A DNA stretch of 64,000 nucleotides. Source: JACVRW01 sp963771715. Lineage in GTDB: Bacteria > Actinomycetota > Thermoleophilia > Solirubrobacterales > Thermoleophilaceae. Location: NCBI GenBank assembly GCA_963771715.1, contig CAVYUQ010000010.1, forward strand, positions 248,001-312,000, read 5' to 3'. Of this stretch, positions 1 through 10,347 are shown one piece after another (the stretch's first letter is position 1; every line of letters begins with the position of its first letter). The position numbers and the translations under genes are program-made. The notes beneath the pieces are model-generated. The model worked only from the letters and a program-made list of their open reading frames with translations. It was not told where the DNA came from and searched no databases.

Positions 1-1
1 G

Positions 2-229
2 AAGAACCTGTACCACATCAGTCCCGAGGAGCGGAAGCGGCTGGGGATCGAGCAGCTCCCCGAGACGCTCGGCGAGGCGATCGAGCTCACGCACGAATCC
101 GAGCTCGTGCTCCGCACCTTCGGCGAGCACATCTTCAACCGCTACGTCGAGATCAAGCGGCAGGAGTGGGAGGACTACCGGGTGCAGGTGACCGAGTGGG
201 AGCTCGACCGCTACCTGTCGATCCTGTAG
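2..229 (+). CDS. glnA: Glutamine synthetase, C-terminal fragment
   Basis: Only the last 75 codons are present; the gene starts before the window. Glutamine synthetase joins ammonia to glutamate using ATP in the cytoplasm. The visible part has the family's closing helices, including LYHISPEERKRLGIEQLP, the helix LGEAIELTHESELVL and the final ELDRYLSIL, then TAG. The active-site residues lie upstream and cannot be checked, so the subclass (main GlnA or a paralogue) is open. A 26-base gap separates it from the MMPL gene on the same strand. Confidence 0.85.
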   Translation, partial: KNLYHISPEERKRLGIEQLPETLGEAIELTHESELVLRTFGEHIFNRYVEIKRQEWEDYRVQVTEWELDRYLSIL

Positions 230-255
230 CGCTCAGCCTTCGGTAGCGTGCTCGC

Positions 256-2758
256 ATGAACTCGCGCCGCTCGCTCTTCGCCATCGCCGCAGGCCGCCGC
301 TCCAAGTGGGTGGTCTTCCTCGTCTGGATCGTCGGCATCTTCATCGCCGCCGGTCCGGCACAGCTGCCGACCAAGTTCTCGGACGCCGAGAACAACGAGT
401 CCACGTCGTTCCTGCCGGGTGACGCCGAGTCGACGCACGCGCTCACCGCCACGGAGGACCTCCAGGGCGGAGAGCTCGCGCCTGCGGTCATCGTCTATGA
501 GCGCGACTCCGGGCTGACCCCGGCGGATTTCGCCAAGATCCGGCAGGACGTCGCGGAGATGACGACGAAGCGCTTCCCGGGCGTGATCCGGGACGGCGCG
601 ACGGCGGCGTCGGGCGGCGAGGCGGGCGGTGCCTCCGAGGGTCCGGCCACCGAGGGCGGCAGGCGCCGCCGGAGGCCGGGCAGGGCGGCTCCCCGCCGGC
701 TGCGGCGGTCCCACAACGGAGATCCCGGGCCAGCCGGGCGACTACGCGCCATTCGTGGGCCCGCTCTGCTCGCCGGACGGCAAGGCCGCGATCGTGACCG
801 CCTACCTGAAGGGCGACGGCGAGGGTGACACGATTCTCGACCCCGTCGATTTCTGGCGCGACACCGCCTCGGATCCCGGCGGCGGGCTCCAGGTCAAGAT
901 CACGGGCGGCGCCGGCTACGGCGCGGACGCCATCAAGGTCTTCGAGGGCATCAACGGCACGCTGCTGCTGGCGGCGGTCACGCTCGTGATCGTCCTCCTG
1001 ATCCTGATCTACCGCTCGCCGATCTTCCTGTTCATCCCACTGGCGGCGGTGATCTTCGCGGAGATGCTCGCCCGCTCGCTCGGCTATGGCCTCTCCGAGC
1101 TCGGCGTGACGATCAACGGCCAGTCCAGCTCGATCATGTCGATCATGGTGCTCGGCGCGGGCACCGATTACGCGCTCCTGATCGTCGCCAGATACCGGGA
1201 GGAGCTCCACCACACGCTGGACCGCCACGAGGCGATGGCGGCTGCCATGCGCTCGGCGGGCCCGGCCGTGCTCGCGTCCGCGGCGACCGTAATCGCCGCG
1301 CTCTTCTGCCTGACGATCGCCAAGGTCAACGGCACCTCGGGCATGGGACCGATCGTCGCGATGGGCGTGGCCTGCGCGGCCCTCTCGATGCTCACCCTGC
1401 TGCCGGCGCTGCTCACGATCTTCGGCCGCCGTGCCTTCTGGCCGTTCGTTCCGCACTCGACGGAGTGGCTCGCGCCGGAGGGTGTTCAGGCCGGCCGCAT
1501 GCGACGGCGCGTCGCGGACGGGCCGCGCGTCCCCGCGTTCCTGATCGTGGCCGGCGCGTGCCTGATCGTCCTCCTGCTCCTGCCGCTCGTGCTCCTCAAC
1601 TCGCTGCTCCACAAGGCCACGCGCGGGCTGGTCCCGTCGCTGATCGTGGGCCCGCTCGACCGCAATATCTTCAAGCCGTACGAGCTACGCCGCTTCCGGC
1701 ACGAGCACTTCGCCGACGAGACCCACGGCTTCTGGAAGCGGGTGGGCGACTGGGTCTCGCAGCGCCCGCGGCGCGTGGCGATCGGCTCGACAGTCCTGCT
1801 CGTCGTGCTCAGCGCGGGGCTCGGGTTCTTCTCCACCGACCTGACCACGAACGACAGCTACACGACCAAGGTCGAGTCGGTTGAGGGCCAGGAGATCCTC
1901 GGCGAGCACTTCCCGGCGGGCTCGAGCGCTCCGACGGACGTCGTCGTGCCGAACGCGCAGGACGTGCCCGCGGCGCGGCGCGCGGTGGCGAGCGTGAAGG
2001 GAGTGGAGGCGGTGTCCGGCCCAGTGGCGGAGGGCGACGCCGGCGTGCTGGTCCAGGCGACGCTCGAGCCGGAGCCGTATTCCACGGAGGCGTTCGACCT
2101 GATCGACCCGATTCGCGACGCGGCGCACAGGGCGGCGCCGGGCACGCTCGTGGGCGGCGCGAGCGCGGTGGAGTTCGACGTGCGCGAGGCGGCCGCCTGG
2201 GACTCGGCGGTGATCCCGCCGATCGTCCTTGTGGTCGTGTTCCTGATCCTGGCGCTGCTGCTTCGCGCCCTGATCGCGCCGCTGGTCCTGATCGGGACGG
2301 TGATCCTCAGCTTCCTGGCAGCGCTGGGCGTGGGCTACTTCGCCTTCGACGTGTTCTTCGGGTTCCCGGGCTCGGACCCGTCGCTGCCGCTGTTCGCGTT
2401 CGTGTTCCTGGTCGCGCTCGGCGTGGACTACAACATCTTCCTGCTCGCTCGCGCGCGGGAGGAGACGATCAAGCACGGGACCCGCGACGGCATCCTGCGA
2501 GCGCTCGCCGTGACCGGCGGCGTGATCACGAGCGCGGGGATCGTGCTGGCGGGCACCTTCTCGGTGCTCGCGGTGCTGCCGCTCGTCTTCCTCACCGAGA
2601 TCGGCTTCATCGTCGCGTTCGGGGTCCTGCTCGACACGTTCCTCGTGCGCAGCGTGCTGGTGCCTGCGCTCGTGCTCCTGATCGGCCCACGCGTCTGGTG
2701 GCCCTCAGCGCTAGTGCGCGCCGAGGAAACGCCTGCTCGTGAGCCCGTAGCCCGCTAG
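256..2758 (+). CDS. MMPL/RND-family exporter, frameshifted
   Basis: A large inner-membrane transporter of the MMPL (RND) superfamily, which exports lipids or drugs using the proton gradient. The N-terminal part begins at ATG 256 with a first membrane helix (WVVFLVWIVGIFIAAG) and an extracytoplasmic stretch (YERDSGLTPADFAKI). From about 730 the frame changes and the rest follows, with the two family motifs GTDYALLIVARYREEL and LGVDYNIFLLARAREE, each preceding a bundle of membrane helices. The break lies in a Gly/Pro/Ala-rich linker at about 600-725. There the third frame also reads plausibly (QAPPEAGQGGSPPAAAVPQ), so two indels may be involved. Total length of about 830 residues is normal for the family. 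The substrate is unknown; neighbours give no hint. Confidence 0.85.
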
Positions 2759-2766
2759 CGACCGCG

Positions 2767-4164
2767 ATGTGGGACGTCGAGGAGTACGACGAGCTCGCCG
2801 CCATCGCGGTCGGCGCGGTGGCTCGGTACGTCAAGGAGAGCCAGTCCGCCGAGGTCTCGATCGTGAGCCCGCCTCCGCTCACCGAGCTCGTGGACGTCCT
2901 CGACCTGCGCGCGCTGGTCCGGGACGGAGGGCTCGACGCGCAGCGCTTCGAGGCCTGGCTGGGGCAGGTGCTCGACCACAGCACGAGACTCCACCATCCG
3001 GCTGAGATGGCCCACCAGGTGGCGGCGCCAGACGTGCCGTCCGCGATGGCCGACCTCATTCACGGCGCGATCAACCAGCCCATGTCGATCTACGAGATGG
3101 GGCCGGCCGCGCACGCGATGGAGCGGGTCGTGGTCGAGTGGATGGCCGAGAAGATCGGCTGGCCCGAGGGGGCGGGCGGCGTGCTGACTCACGGCGGCTC
3201 ACTCGCCACGCTCACCGCCCTGCTCGCCGCGCGCGCCGCCGCGGCACCCGACGCGTGGACGGACGGCGTGGACGGGTCGCTGGCCGTGCTCGCGCCGCCG
3301 TCCGCGCACTACTCCGTGAAGCGCAGCGTGGCGATGCTCGGGCTCGGGGAGCGAGCGGTGGTGGACCTCGAGGTGGACGAGTACGAGCGCATCGTGCCGG
3401 AAGCGCTCGGGGACGCGCTCGAGCGCTGCCACGCCGCGGGTCGCAGGCCGATGGCCCTCGTCGCGGCCGCGTGCGCCACCAGCACCGGCCTGCACGACGA
3501 CCTCGAGGCCGTGGGCGGCTTCTGCCGAGAGCACGGGATCTGGTTCCATGCGGACGCCGCGCACGGCGGGCCCGCGCTGCTGTCGCCGGCGCACAGGCAC
3601 CTGCTGAACGGAATCGAGACGGCGGACTCCGTCATCTGGGACGCGCACAAGATGATGCGGACCTCCGCCCTTGCCGCGGCGGTGCTCCTGCGCGAGGACT
3701 GGCGGCTCGAGGCGGCCTTCAGGCAGACGGCCGCCTACCTGATCTACGAGGAGTCCGACGAGGCCGGACCCAGCCTGCTGGAGCGGCAGGTGGAGTGCAC
3801 CAAGGCGCCGCTCGGCATGAGGATGTTCATGAACCTCGCCTTCCGCGGCGAGGAGGGACTCGGCCGCTACGTGGCGGAGCAGTACGACAAGACGGCGCGC
3901 TTCTGGGAGCTGATCGCCGCGCGCCCGGGCTTCGAGTGCCTCAGCCGGCCGGAGTCGAACATCCTCTGCTTCCGGTACGGCCGTGACCCGGAGCTACAGG
4001 TCCGGCTGCGGGAGCGGCTCCTTCGCGACCGGCGCTTCCACCTCAGCTCCACGGAGGTGAACGGCGAGCGCTGGCTGCGCATGTCGGTGATGGCGACGGC
4101 GACGAGCGAGGCGACGATCGAGGGGCTCCTCGACGCGATCGAGGAGATCGCGGCGGACCTCTAG
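2767..4164 (+). CDS. PLP-dependent (group II) amino acid decarboxylase
   Basis: A 465-residue enzyme of the aromatic-amino-acid/glutamate decarboxylase family (fold type I, pyridoxal phosphate). The PLP-binding lysine is K295 in DAHKMMRT, preceded by the cofactor Asp and His in WFHADAAHGG. The segment GGVLTHGGSLATLTAL is the usual substrate/phosphate loop. Length matches group II decarboxylases. The residues visible do not settle the substrate; an aromatic or short-chain L-amino acid is likely. Its stop codon forms CTAG with that of the convergent peptidase gene. It starts eight bases after the MMPL stop, so the two may share a transcript. Confidence 0.88.
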   Translation: MWDVEEYDELAAIAVGAVARYVKESQSAEVSIVSPPPLTELVDVLDLRALVRDGGLDAQRFEAWLGQVLDHSTRLHHPAEMAHQVAAPDVPSAMADLIHGAINQPMSIYEMGPAAHAMERVVVEWMAEKIGWPEGAGGVLTHGGSLATLTALLAARAAAAPDAWTDGVDGSLAVLAPPSAHYSVKRSVAMLGLGERAVVDLEVDEYERIVPEALGDALERCHAAGRRPMALVAAACATSTGLHDDLEAVGGFCREHGIWFHADAAHGGPALLSPAHRHLLNGIETADSVIWDAHKMMRTSALAAAVLLREDWRLEAAFRQTAAYLIYEESDEAGPSLLERQVECTKAPLGMRMFMNLAFRGEEGLGRYVAEQYDKTARFWELIAARPGFECLSRPESNILCFRYGRDPELQVRLRERLLRDRRFHLSSTEVNGERWLRMSVMATATSEATIEGLLDAIEEIAADL

Positions 4165-4998
4165 CGGGCGCGCAGCGCCGCGGCCACGGTCCGGCGCGCG
4201 AGTGTGAGCGACCTCGGCCTCAGGCGCGACGGCGTGTCGCAGCTCATGTGGCGGCAGGGCTCGCCGCCCGCGCCCACGCCGAGCTTCGCGCCGGGCAGGC
4301 CGAGCAGCTCGAACTCGCGGTGGTCCGAGTTGCCGGTGCTGTCGTCGCGGACCCAGCTCACGGCGGCTCCGGCGCGGCCGGCGGCGGCGAGCAGCGCGCC
4401 CTCGACCCGACGAGCGCGGCGCGTCCGCCGGCGAGCGCAGCCAGAACGGATAGTCGCGGCCGACCTCGTCGAGCGACAGCGCCCAGCGCAGCCGCTTGCG
4501 CGCGCCGTGCGCGCGCGCCCGCTTCGCCAGCGCGAGTGCGCCGAGGTGGTCCGGCGAGCCGGTGTAGATGCGCTCCTCGGCCCCGGTCGCCACGAGCCAG
4601 ACGTCGCACCACGGCCTGACCCGGCGCAGGCGGCCGGCCAGCGACGCCACCACCCCGAGCCCCGACGCGTTGTCGTTGGCGCCGGGCCCCGCGGGCACGG
4701 AGTCGGTATGGGCCATGACGATGCGGAGGCAGCTGCGGGGCGTGTCGAAGACGCCGATCACGTTGCGCGACGGCGGGTGTCCGGGCACCCGGAACTCCTG
4801 GGTGCCCACGCGCAGCTCCGCGCGCCGGAAGACGCGCGCCATCAGCCTGTGAGCCCGAGCCTCTCGCTCGCTGCCGGCCGGGCGCGGGCCCCACGACGAG
4901 ATCCGGACCGCGATGCGGTGGGCATCCGCCGGCGCGGGCACGGCGGCCGGCCCCGGCGGAGTGGCCGCGGCGAGCAGCGCGAGCGCGAGCGTCCTCAC
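4161..4998 (-). CDS. M28-family zinc aminopeptidase, frameshifted
   Basis: A secreted or membrane-anchored metallopeptidase that removes N-terminal amino acids. It starts at GTG 4998, overlapping the stop of the YyaL-type gene by four bases (GTGA), with a hydrophobic N-terminus (TLALALLAAATPPGPA). The M28 zinc ligands are visible: H and D in MAHTDSVP and GANDNASG, the Glu pair in ATGAEERIYTGS, the Asp in LSLDEVGRD and the last His in PCRHMSCDTPSRL. The frame changes near 4400 (after SPADAPR, resuming at EGALLAAAG), so an unbroken reading needs one indel. At about 280 residues it is short but complete for the domain. It is probably cotranscribed with the upstream gene. Confidence 0.82.
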
Positions 4999-6954
4999 GC
5001 CAGCAGGCTCTCCAGCTCGGCGGGCTCCGTCACGGGCGCCTTGCACAGGAACTGCTCGCAGACATAGGCCGTCGGGCGCCCGCCGACGGGCTCGCGGCCC
5101 TCGAGCAGCGGCACGCCGTCGGGCTCGCCGCCCGCGACCACGAGATGGGGGCGGAACGAGCCGCGGACCACGCGCTCGAGCGGGCCCAGCTCCTGGCCCA
5201 CCAGCGCCACCTCCTTCACCGGCGCGAGCCTGAAGTCGAGCGCCTGGAGCAGGTGCCCGAACGCCTGCGGGTGCTTGGGCGCGAGCTCGTGCAGCAGGCG
5301 CAGGACGGACTCGGCGCGCGCCCCGTACTCGTGCTCGCCCGTGAGGGCCGCGAGCCGGAGCAGGCCATAGGCGGCGCTCGAGTTCCCCGCCGGGATCGGG
5401 TGATCCTCGAGGTCCTTGCGGCGCGCCACCAGCTGCTCGTGGTCGGAGGAGGTCTCGAAGAAGCCGCCGTTCTCGTCGTCCGCGAAGCGCTCGATCATCG
5501 TGTCGGCGAGCCGGCGCGCCTCGGCGAACCAGCGCGGCTCGAAGGTCGCCTCGTAGAGCGACAGGAGCGCCTCGAGCAGGAAGGCGTGGTCCTCCAGGTA
5601 CGCATTCAGCTTGCCCTGCCCGTCCTTCCAGCTGCGCAGCAGCCGGCCCTCGCCGTCGCGCAGCTCGCGCAGGACGAAGTCCGCCGCCGTCCCGGCCGCC
5701 TCGAGGTAGTCGCCGCGCTCGAGCACCGAGCCGGCGTCGGCCAGCGCCGAGATCATGAGGGCGTTCCAGGAGCTGAGCCGCTTGTCGTCGAGCCCCGGCC
5801 AGACGCGCTCGGCGCGCACGTCGTAGAGCCGGCGGCGCCACTCGCTCGCGTCGCTCGGGCTCGCCCGGCCCGCGCACCGGGATGTTGCGGCCCTCGAAGT
5901 TGCCGCGGTCGGTGGCGCCGAACCAAGCGATCGCCTCGTCGGCGTCGGGCTCGCCCTCGAGCGCCGCGCGCATCTCCTCCACCGACCAGACGTAGAACTT
6001 GCCCTCGACGCCCTCGGAGTCGGCGTCGAGCGCGGAGTAGAAGCCGCCCTCGGGGCCGCGCATCTCGCGCAGGGCCCAGTCGAGCGTCTCCTCGACGACG
6101 TTCCGGAAGAGCGGCTTGCCGATCACCTGCCAGCCGTGCAGATAAACGCGAGCGAGCAGCGCGTTGTCGTAGAGCATTTTTTCGAAATGCGGGACGAGCC
6201 AATAGGGGTCAACGGAATACCGAGAAAACCCGCCGCCCACCTGGTCGTACATCCCGCCGGAGGCCATCGCGCGCAGCGTGTGCGCGCTCATCCCGGTCGC
6301 GCCGCGGCGGAGCAGGAACTCGAGCGCCGACGCAGGCGGGAACTTGGGCGCCTGGCCGAAGCCGCCGTTGGCGCGGTCGTAGCTCAGGCGCAGCGCCTCG
6401 ACCGCGTCGTCGAGCGTGCTCTCGTCGAAGTCCTGCTCCGAGGGCGCCAGCAAGGCGCCGCCTCGCAGGCGCTGCGCGATCTGCTCGCCGCTGGCGCGGA
6501 TCTCGTCGCGGCGCTTGTCCCACGCGCTGGCCACGGCGTCGAGCACGGAGCGCCAGCTCGGCATCCCCATTCGCGACTCGGGCGGGAAGTAGGTGCCGGC
6601 GAAGAAGGGCACCTGCTCGGGCGTGAGGAAGACGTTCAGGGGCCAGCCGCCCTGCCCGGTCATCGCCTGGCAGGCCTCCATGTAGATCGAGTCGAGGTCC
6701 GGGCGCTCCTCGCGGTCGAGCTTGATGGAGACGAAGCGCTCGTTCATAAGCGCGGCCGTCTCCGGGTCCTCGAACGACTCGCGCTCCATCACGTGGCACC
6801 AGTGGCAGGCCGAGTAGCCGATCGAGAGCAGGATCGGCCGCTGCTCCTCGCGTGCGCGCGCAAGCGCCTCCTCGCCCCAGGGGTACCAGTCCACCGGGTT
6901 GTCCTTGTGCTGGAGCAGGTACGGCGAGGTCTCTGCTGCAAGCCGATTCGCCAT
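4995..6954 (-). CDS. YyaL-type thioredoxin-domain (DUF255) protein, frameshifted
   Basis: A cytoplasmic protein of about 650 residues. It has an N-terminal thioredoxin-like domain followed by a six-hairpin glycosidase-like all-alpha domain (spermatogenesis-associated protein 20/YyaL family); its biochemical role is not established. The start ATG 6954 gives the hallmark N-terminus (ETSPYLLQHKDNPVDWYPW). The CxxC site is in SACHWCHVMERESF, followed by GQGGWPLNVFLTP. The frame breaks near 5860, between NIPVRGPGEP and SDASEWRRRLYDVRAERVWP, and the second half (DDKRLSSWNALMISAL onward) is intact. It is divergent from the ATPase gene across a 78-base AT-rich spacer and overlaps the M28 peptidase gene by four bases. 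Confidence 0.88.
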
Positions 6955-7001
6955 CGCGCTGGAGGCTATCCATCTGGAGCTTTACACAAGAAGCGTGAAA
7001 A

Positions 7002-7022
7002 TTTACACACAATCTGTGTAAA
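7002..7022. promoter_or_regulatory. TTTACACA/TGTGTAAA inverted repeat
   Basis: A perfect inverted repeat with 8-base arms (TTTACACA and TGTGTAAA) and a 5-base spacer. A third copy of the half-site (TTTACACA) lies at 6981-6988. It sits just before the ATPase start at 7033, in an AT-rich island that stands out from the GC-rich surroundings. It is probably an operator or part of a promoter for the ATPase gene and perhaps for the divergent yyaL-type gene. The binding protein is unknown. Confidence 0.6.
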
Positions 7023-7032
7023 CTCCATTTTC

Positions 7033-8209
7033 ATGCGCAGGGCGAGCGGTGAACTGTTCCCGACCGATTCTCCGGTGCCCGCCGGACAGCTGATCGGACG
7101 CCGCGACGACCTCCGCGAGCTGACCACTCGGCTCGAGGCCGGTACCCATCTGATCGTCGCCGGCCCGCGGCGCACGGGCAAGACCAGCGTATGCGAGGCG
7201 GCCCTGGCACGTGCCGCACGTCGCGGCGCCTACACGGCGAAGGTCGACCTCTTCAGGGTCTCGGACGCCGGCGAGCTCGCCGAGTCCGTCGCGGCGGCTG
7301 TGATCGCTAACCGCTCGGCCGCGCACCGCGCGCTGCGCCGTGCGCGAAGCGCCGGTCGCGCCGCCCTGTCGGCGGCGCAGGCGCGCGCGCTCGTGAAGAT
7401 GGTGGGAGAGCTCGGCGAGGGGGTGGAGGTGGCCCTCACGCCCGGGCTCGCGGCGCAGGACCCGGAGCGCGCACTCGACCTCGCGCTCGAGCTACCCGAG
7501 CGCGTTGCGCAGGCCGACGGGAAGCGGCTGATCCTCTTCTTCGACGAGTTCCAGGAGCTCGCCTCGGCTCGCCGCCCTTACGGCGATCCGGATGCGGTGA
7601 CCAACCGGATGCGCGCGGTTTTCCAGCGAAGCGCGGCCGTCTCGTACCTGTTCGCCGGAAGCATCGAGCACGTGATGCGCGACCTGTTCGCCCCCTCGAG
7701 GCGCGCGTTCAGCGGCTTCGGCAGCTTCTACACGCCGCGCCCGATCGACCCCGAGGACTGGCGCGCGGGGGTGGCGGACCGCTTCGCTGCAGACGGCTGC
7801 GAGGTCACGGATCCTGCGCTGCAGCGAATCGTGGAGCTCGGCGGGGGTCATCCGCGCGCGACCATGCGCATCGCGCCAGCAGACGCACCTCGTCTCGCTG
7901 GAGCTCGACACCCGCGAGATAGACCTCGACCTCGTGCAGCTGGGGTTCGAGCGCGCCCTGGAGGGCGACCGGCCGACGATGGAGCAGATCGTCGAGCGGA
8001 TCCGGCTGCTCCACAAGCACGGACTGCTCGTGGCGAGAACGGTCGCGGCCGGACAGTCGCTTCCCCGGCGCATCCAGCCCGGGGCGCGCGATCGCGCCCT
8101 GAAGCTGCTCCGCGACGCCGGCATCCTCGCGCACGAGTCGCACGGGCAGTGGCGGGTGATCGACCCGCTGCTCCGCCACTACCTGGCGTCGCTCGACCCG
8201 CTCGGCTGA
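7033..8209 (+). CDS. AAA-type ATP-binding protein (archaeal ATPase-like), frameshifted
   Basis: A soluble P-loop ATPase of the family that often carries a C-terminal winged helix (archaeal ATPase/AAA_14-like); its cellular role is unknown. Walker A is GPRRTGKTS at about residue 44 and Walker B is LILFFDEFQEL at about residue 168. The sensor-like segment SYLFAGSIEH follows, then ELGGGHPRATM. The frame changes near 7880: the first frame loses sense after TMRIA, and the second resumes as QTHLVSLELDTREIDLDL and ends with a winged-helix-like tail (LLRDAGILAHES). The 3' end overlaps the convergent acyl-CoA synthetase gene by about 30 bases. An AT-rich palindrome upstream suggests specific control. 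Confidence 0.75.
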
Positions 8210-9621
8210 CCCCTGAGCTGCGCCCGCTTGATCTTCCCGCTCGGGGTCTTCGGGAGCTCGGCCGCGAAGTCGACGATGCGGGGGTACTTGTACGGGGCCG
8301 TCTCCGACTTCACGTGCTCCTGGAGCTCGCGCGCGAGGGCGTCGGCGGGCTCGTGCCCGTCGCGCAGGACCACCACCGCCCGCACCACCTGGCCGCGCAG
8401 CTCGTCGGGCGCCGCCACCGCGGCCGCCTCGGCCACCGCCGGGTGCGAGACGAGCGCCGACTCCACCTCGAACGGGCCGATCCGGTAGCCCGCCGAGATG
8501 ATCACGTCGTCGGTGCGCCCCTCGAACCACAGGTAGCCGTCCTCGTCCTCGCGGACGCGGTCGCCCGTGCGCCAGGGGCGCTCGCGCGAGCCGTCCAGGA
8601 AGAAGGTCGGCACCGTGGCCGGGTCGACCACGAGCTCGCCGTCGTCGATCCAGGCGCGGAAGCCGGGCAGCGGCCGGCCCATCGACCCGGGCCGCACCGG
8701 CGGCCCGATCGGCATGCCGGTGAGGTGGCCGGTCTCGGTCTGGCCGTAGCCGTCGTGGATCGCCACCCCGGCGGCGTCCTGCCACGCCCTCACCACCTCC
8801 GGGTTCAGCGGCTCGCCCGCGGCGCAGGCGTGGCGCAGCGCCGGTAGCGGCCGCAGGGCGGTGCGCTTCGCGATCGAGCGGTACTCGGTGGGGGACATGC
8901 AGAGCACGTTCACGCCCTCGCGCTCGAGCAGCTCCAGCCGCTCGTCGGGATCGAAGCGCGCGTCGTGCAGCAGCGCGGCCGCCCCGCGCAGCCACGCGGC
9001 CACGAACGCGTTGCGCGCGGACAGCGACCAGCCGCTCGCGGCGGTGCACCAGCACAGGTCGCCGGCGCGCGCTCCGTACCAGTGCTCGGCCTGCACGCTC
9101 TGGCCGGTCAGGTAGCCGTATCCGTGCCGGATCGGCTTCGGCTCGCCGGCGGTCCCGGAGGTGAACACGATCAGCGCGGGGTCGTTCGCGGACGGCTCGG
9201 CCGCGGCGGCCGGCGCGGCCTCGAACAGCGACTCGTCCGGCACGGCCAGGAGCGGTCCGTCGAAGCCGGCCTCCGCCACCAGCTCGCGGTCGCGGGCGTC
9301 CGCCACGACCGCTCGCGGCTCGACCTCGTCCATGCGGGCGCGCAGGTCGCCGGGCCGCAGCTGCTCGCTGCAGGGCAGCGCCACGGCGCCGATCCGCCAG
9401 CAGGCGAGCATGGCGTAGACCCACTCCGGCCGGTTCCCTACGACGGTCATCACCACGTCTCCGCGGCCGACCCTGCGCGCCACCAGCGCTCCCGCCAGGC
9501 GCGCCGAGCGGTCGGCCACCTCGCCGAACGAGACCTCGCTGCGCTCGCCGCCCGCTGCGATCGCCACGAGCGCCAGCCTGGAGGGATCGGCGGAGTCGAC
9601 GACGTCCGCGACGAAGCTCAT
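8179..9621 (-). CDS. AMP-dependent acyl-CoA synthetase
   Basis: A 480-residue enzyme of the ANL superfamily that activates a carboxylic acid to its acyl-CoA through an acyl-adenylate. The adenylation motif is LIVFTSGTAGEPKPI. The A5-like motif is GYGQTETG, the hinge region is WRTGDRVREDEDGY, and the catalytic lysine is in TPSGKIKRAQL near the C-terminus. The ATG at 9621 overlaps the TetR stop (ATGA), which fixes the start better than further upstream frames do. It resembles the medium-chain/acetyl-CoA synthetase group, but the substrate is not readable. It forms a two-gene operon with the TetR regulator, so acyl-CoA or the free acid may be the inducer. Confidence 0.88.
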   Translation of the reverse strand: MSFVADVVDSADPSRLALVAIAAGGERSEVSFGEVADRSARLAGALVARRVGRGDVVMTVVGNRPEWVYAMLACWRIGAVALPCSEQLRPGDLRARMDEVEPRAVVADARDRELVAEAGFDGPLLAVPDESLFEAAPAAAAEPSANDPALIVFTSGTAGEPKPIRHGYGYLTGQSVQAEHWYGARAGDLCWCTAASGWSLSARNAFVAAWLRGAAALLHDARFDPDERLELLEREGVNVLCMSPTEYRSIAKRTALRPLPALRHACAAGEPLNPEVVRAWQDAAGVAIHDGYGQTETGHLTGMPIGPPVRPGSMGRPLPGFRAWIDDGELVVDPATVPTFFLDGSRERPWRTGDRVREDEDGYLWFEGRTDDVIISAGYRIGPFEVESALVSHPAVAEAAAVAAPDELRGQVVRAVVVLRDGHEPADALARELQEHVKSETAPYKYPRIVDFAAELPKTPSGKIKRAQLRGQPSGSSDAR

Positions 9622-10259
9622 CCAGGCGGCGACCAGCGCTCGCCGCGGCTCAGCCGCTCGAGCCCGAGCCAGGCGAAGTTCATGGCAACCTCGACCATGG
9701 TCGCGCGGGGCGCCTCCGGGTTGTCGGCCCACCAGTTCGCCATCGACTGGGCGCCGCCCACGAGCATCTCGGCGAGCAGTCGCAGCCCGCGCTGGTCCTC
9801 CCCGCTGTTCAGGGCCGGGGCGCTCGGGTCCTGGGAGAGGAGCACGGTGACCTCCACGGTCACCTGCTCGATCATCCGGTCCAGCACAGCTGCCGTCTCC
9901 GCGTCGGCGGCGTCCCGGAACAGCATCCGCCAGGCGTCGCGGCGCTCCTCGACGAACGCGAAGAAGGCATCGAGCCCGGCGGCGAGACGTGCGGCGCTCG
10001 ACTCGAGCTCGACGCCGACCAGGGCCGCGCCCAGGCGCTGGGTGAGCTCGCGCGCGTTGCGCGCGATCAGGTCGGCGTACAGCTCCTGCTTGGAGGCGAA
10101 GTGCTCGTAGATGAGCGCCTTCGAGACGCCCGCCTCGCGCGCGATGTCGTCGATAGAGGCCGAGTGGTAGCCGCTCTGCGAGAAGGCGGCCAGCGCGGCG
10201 TCGAGGATGCCTGTGCGGCGCTCCTCTCCGGTGAGACGGCGTCTGGGTGGGGCGTTCAC
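9618..10259 (-). CDS. TetR/AcrR-family transcriptional regulator
   Basis: A 213-residue repressor with an N-terminal helix-turn-helix (ILDAALAAFSQSGYHSAS, then DDIAREAGVSKALIYEHF at about residues 40-57) and an all-helical ligand-binding domain. It starts at GTG 10259, right behind a 14-base palindrome, so autoregulation is likely. Its stop overlaps the start of the acyl-CoA synthetase gene by four bases, so the two are translationally coupled. It most likely controls that synthetase in response to a fatty or aromatic acyl-CoA (inference). Confidence 0.92.
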   Translation of the reverse strand: MNAPPRRRLTGEERRTGILDAALAAFSQSGYHSASIDDIAREAGVSKALIYEHFASKQELYADLIARNARELTQRLGAALVGVELESSAARLAAGLDAFFAFVEERRDAWRMLFRDAADAETAAVLDRMIEQVTVEVTVLLSQDPSAPALNSGEDQRGLRLLAEMLVGGAQSMANWWADNPEAPRATMVEVAMNFAWLGLERLSRGERWSPPG

Positions 10260-10267
10260 GGTAACTG

Positions 10268-10281
10268 ACTGAACGTTCAGT
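10268..10281. promoter_or_regulatory. Palindromic operator of the TetR gene
   Basis: The 14-base sequence ACTGAACGTTCAGT is a perfect palindrome. It lies eight bases upstream of the TetR start codon and about 66 bases before the membrane-protein gene on the other strand. The wider AACTGA...TCAGTT spacing is typical of TetR operators. It could repress the TetR/acyl-CoA synthetase operon and possibly the divergent gene. Confidence 0.7.
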
Positions 10282-10347
10282 TAGGTTTTCGGCGCAACTG
10301 GGAAAGAACCCAGGAAGCCCGATTCACACGACCAAGGAGCTAAGCAC

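Noticed and set aside
7033..8209. IstB-like transposon helper ATPase
   Set aside because: No transposase or terminal repeats are nearby, and the GGGHPR block and C-terminal winged helix fit the archaeal-type ATPases.
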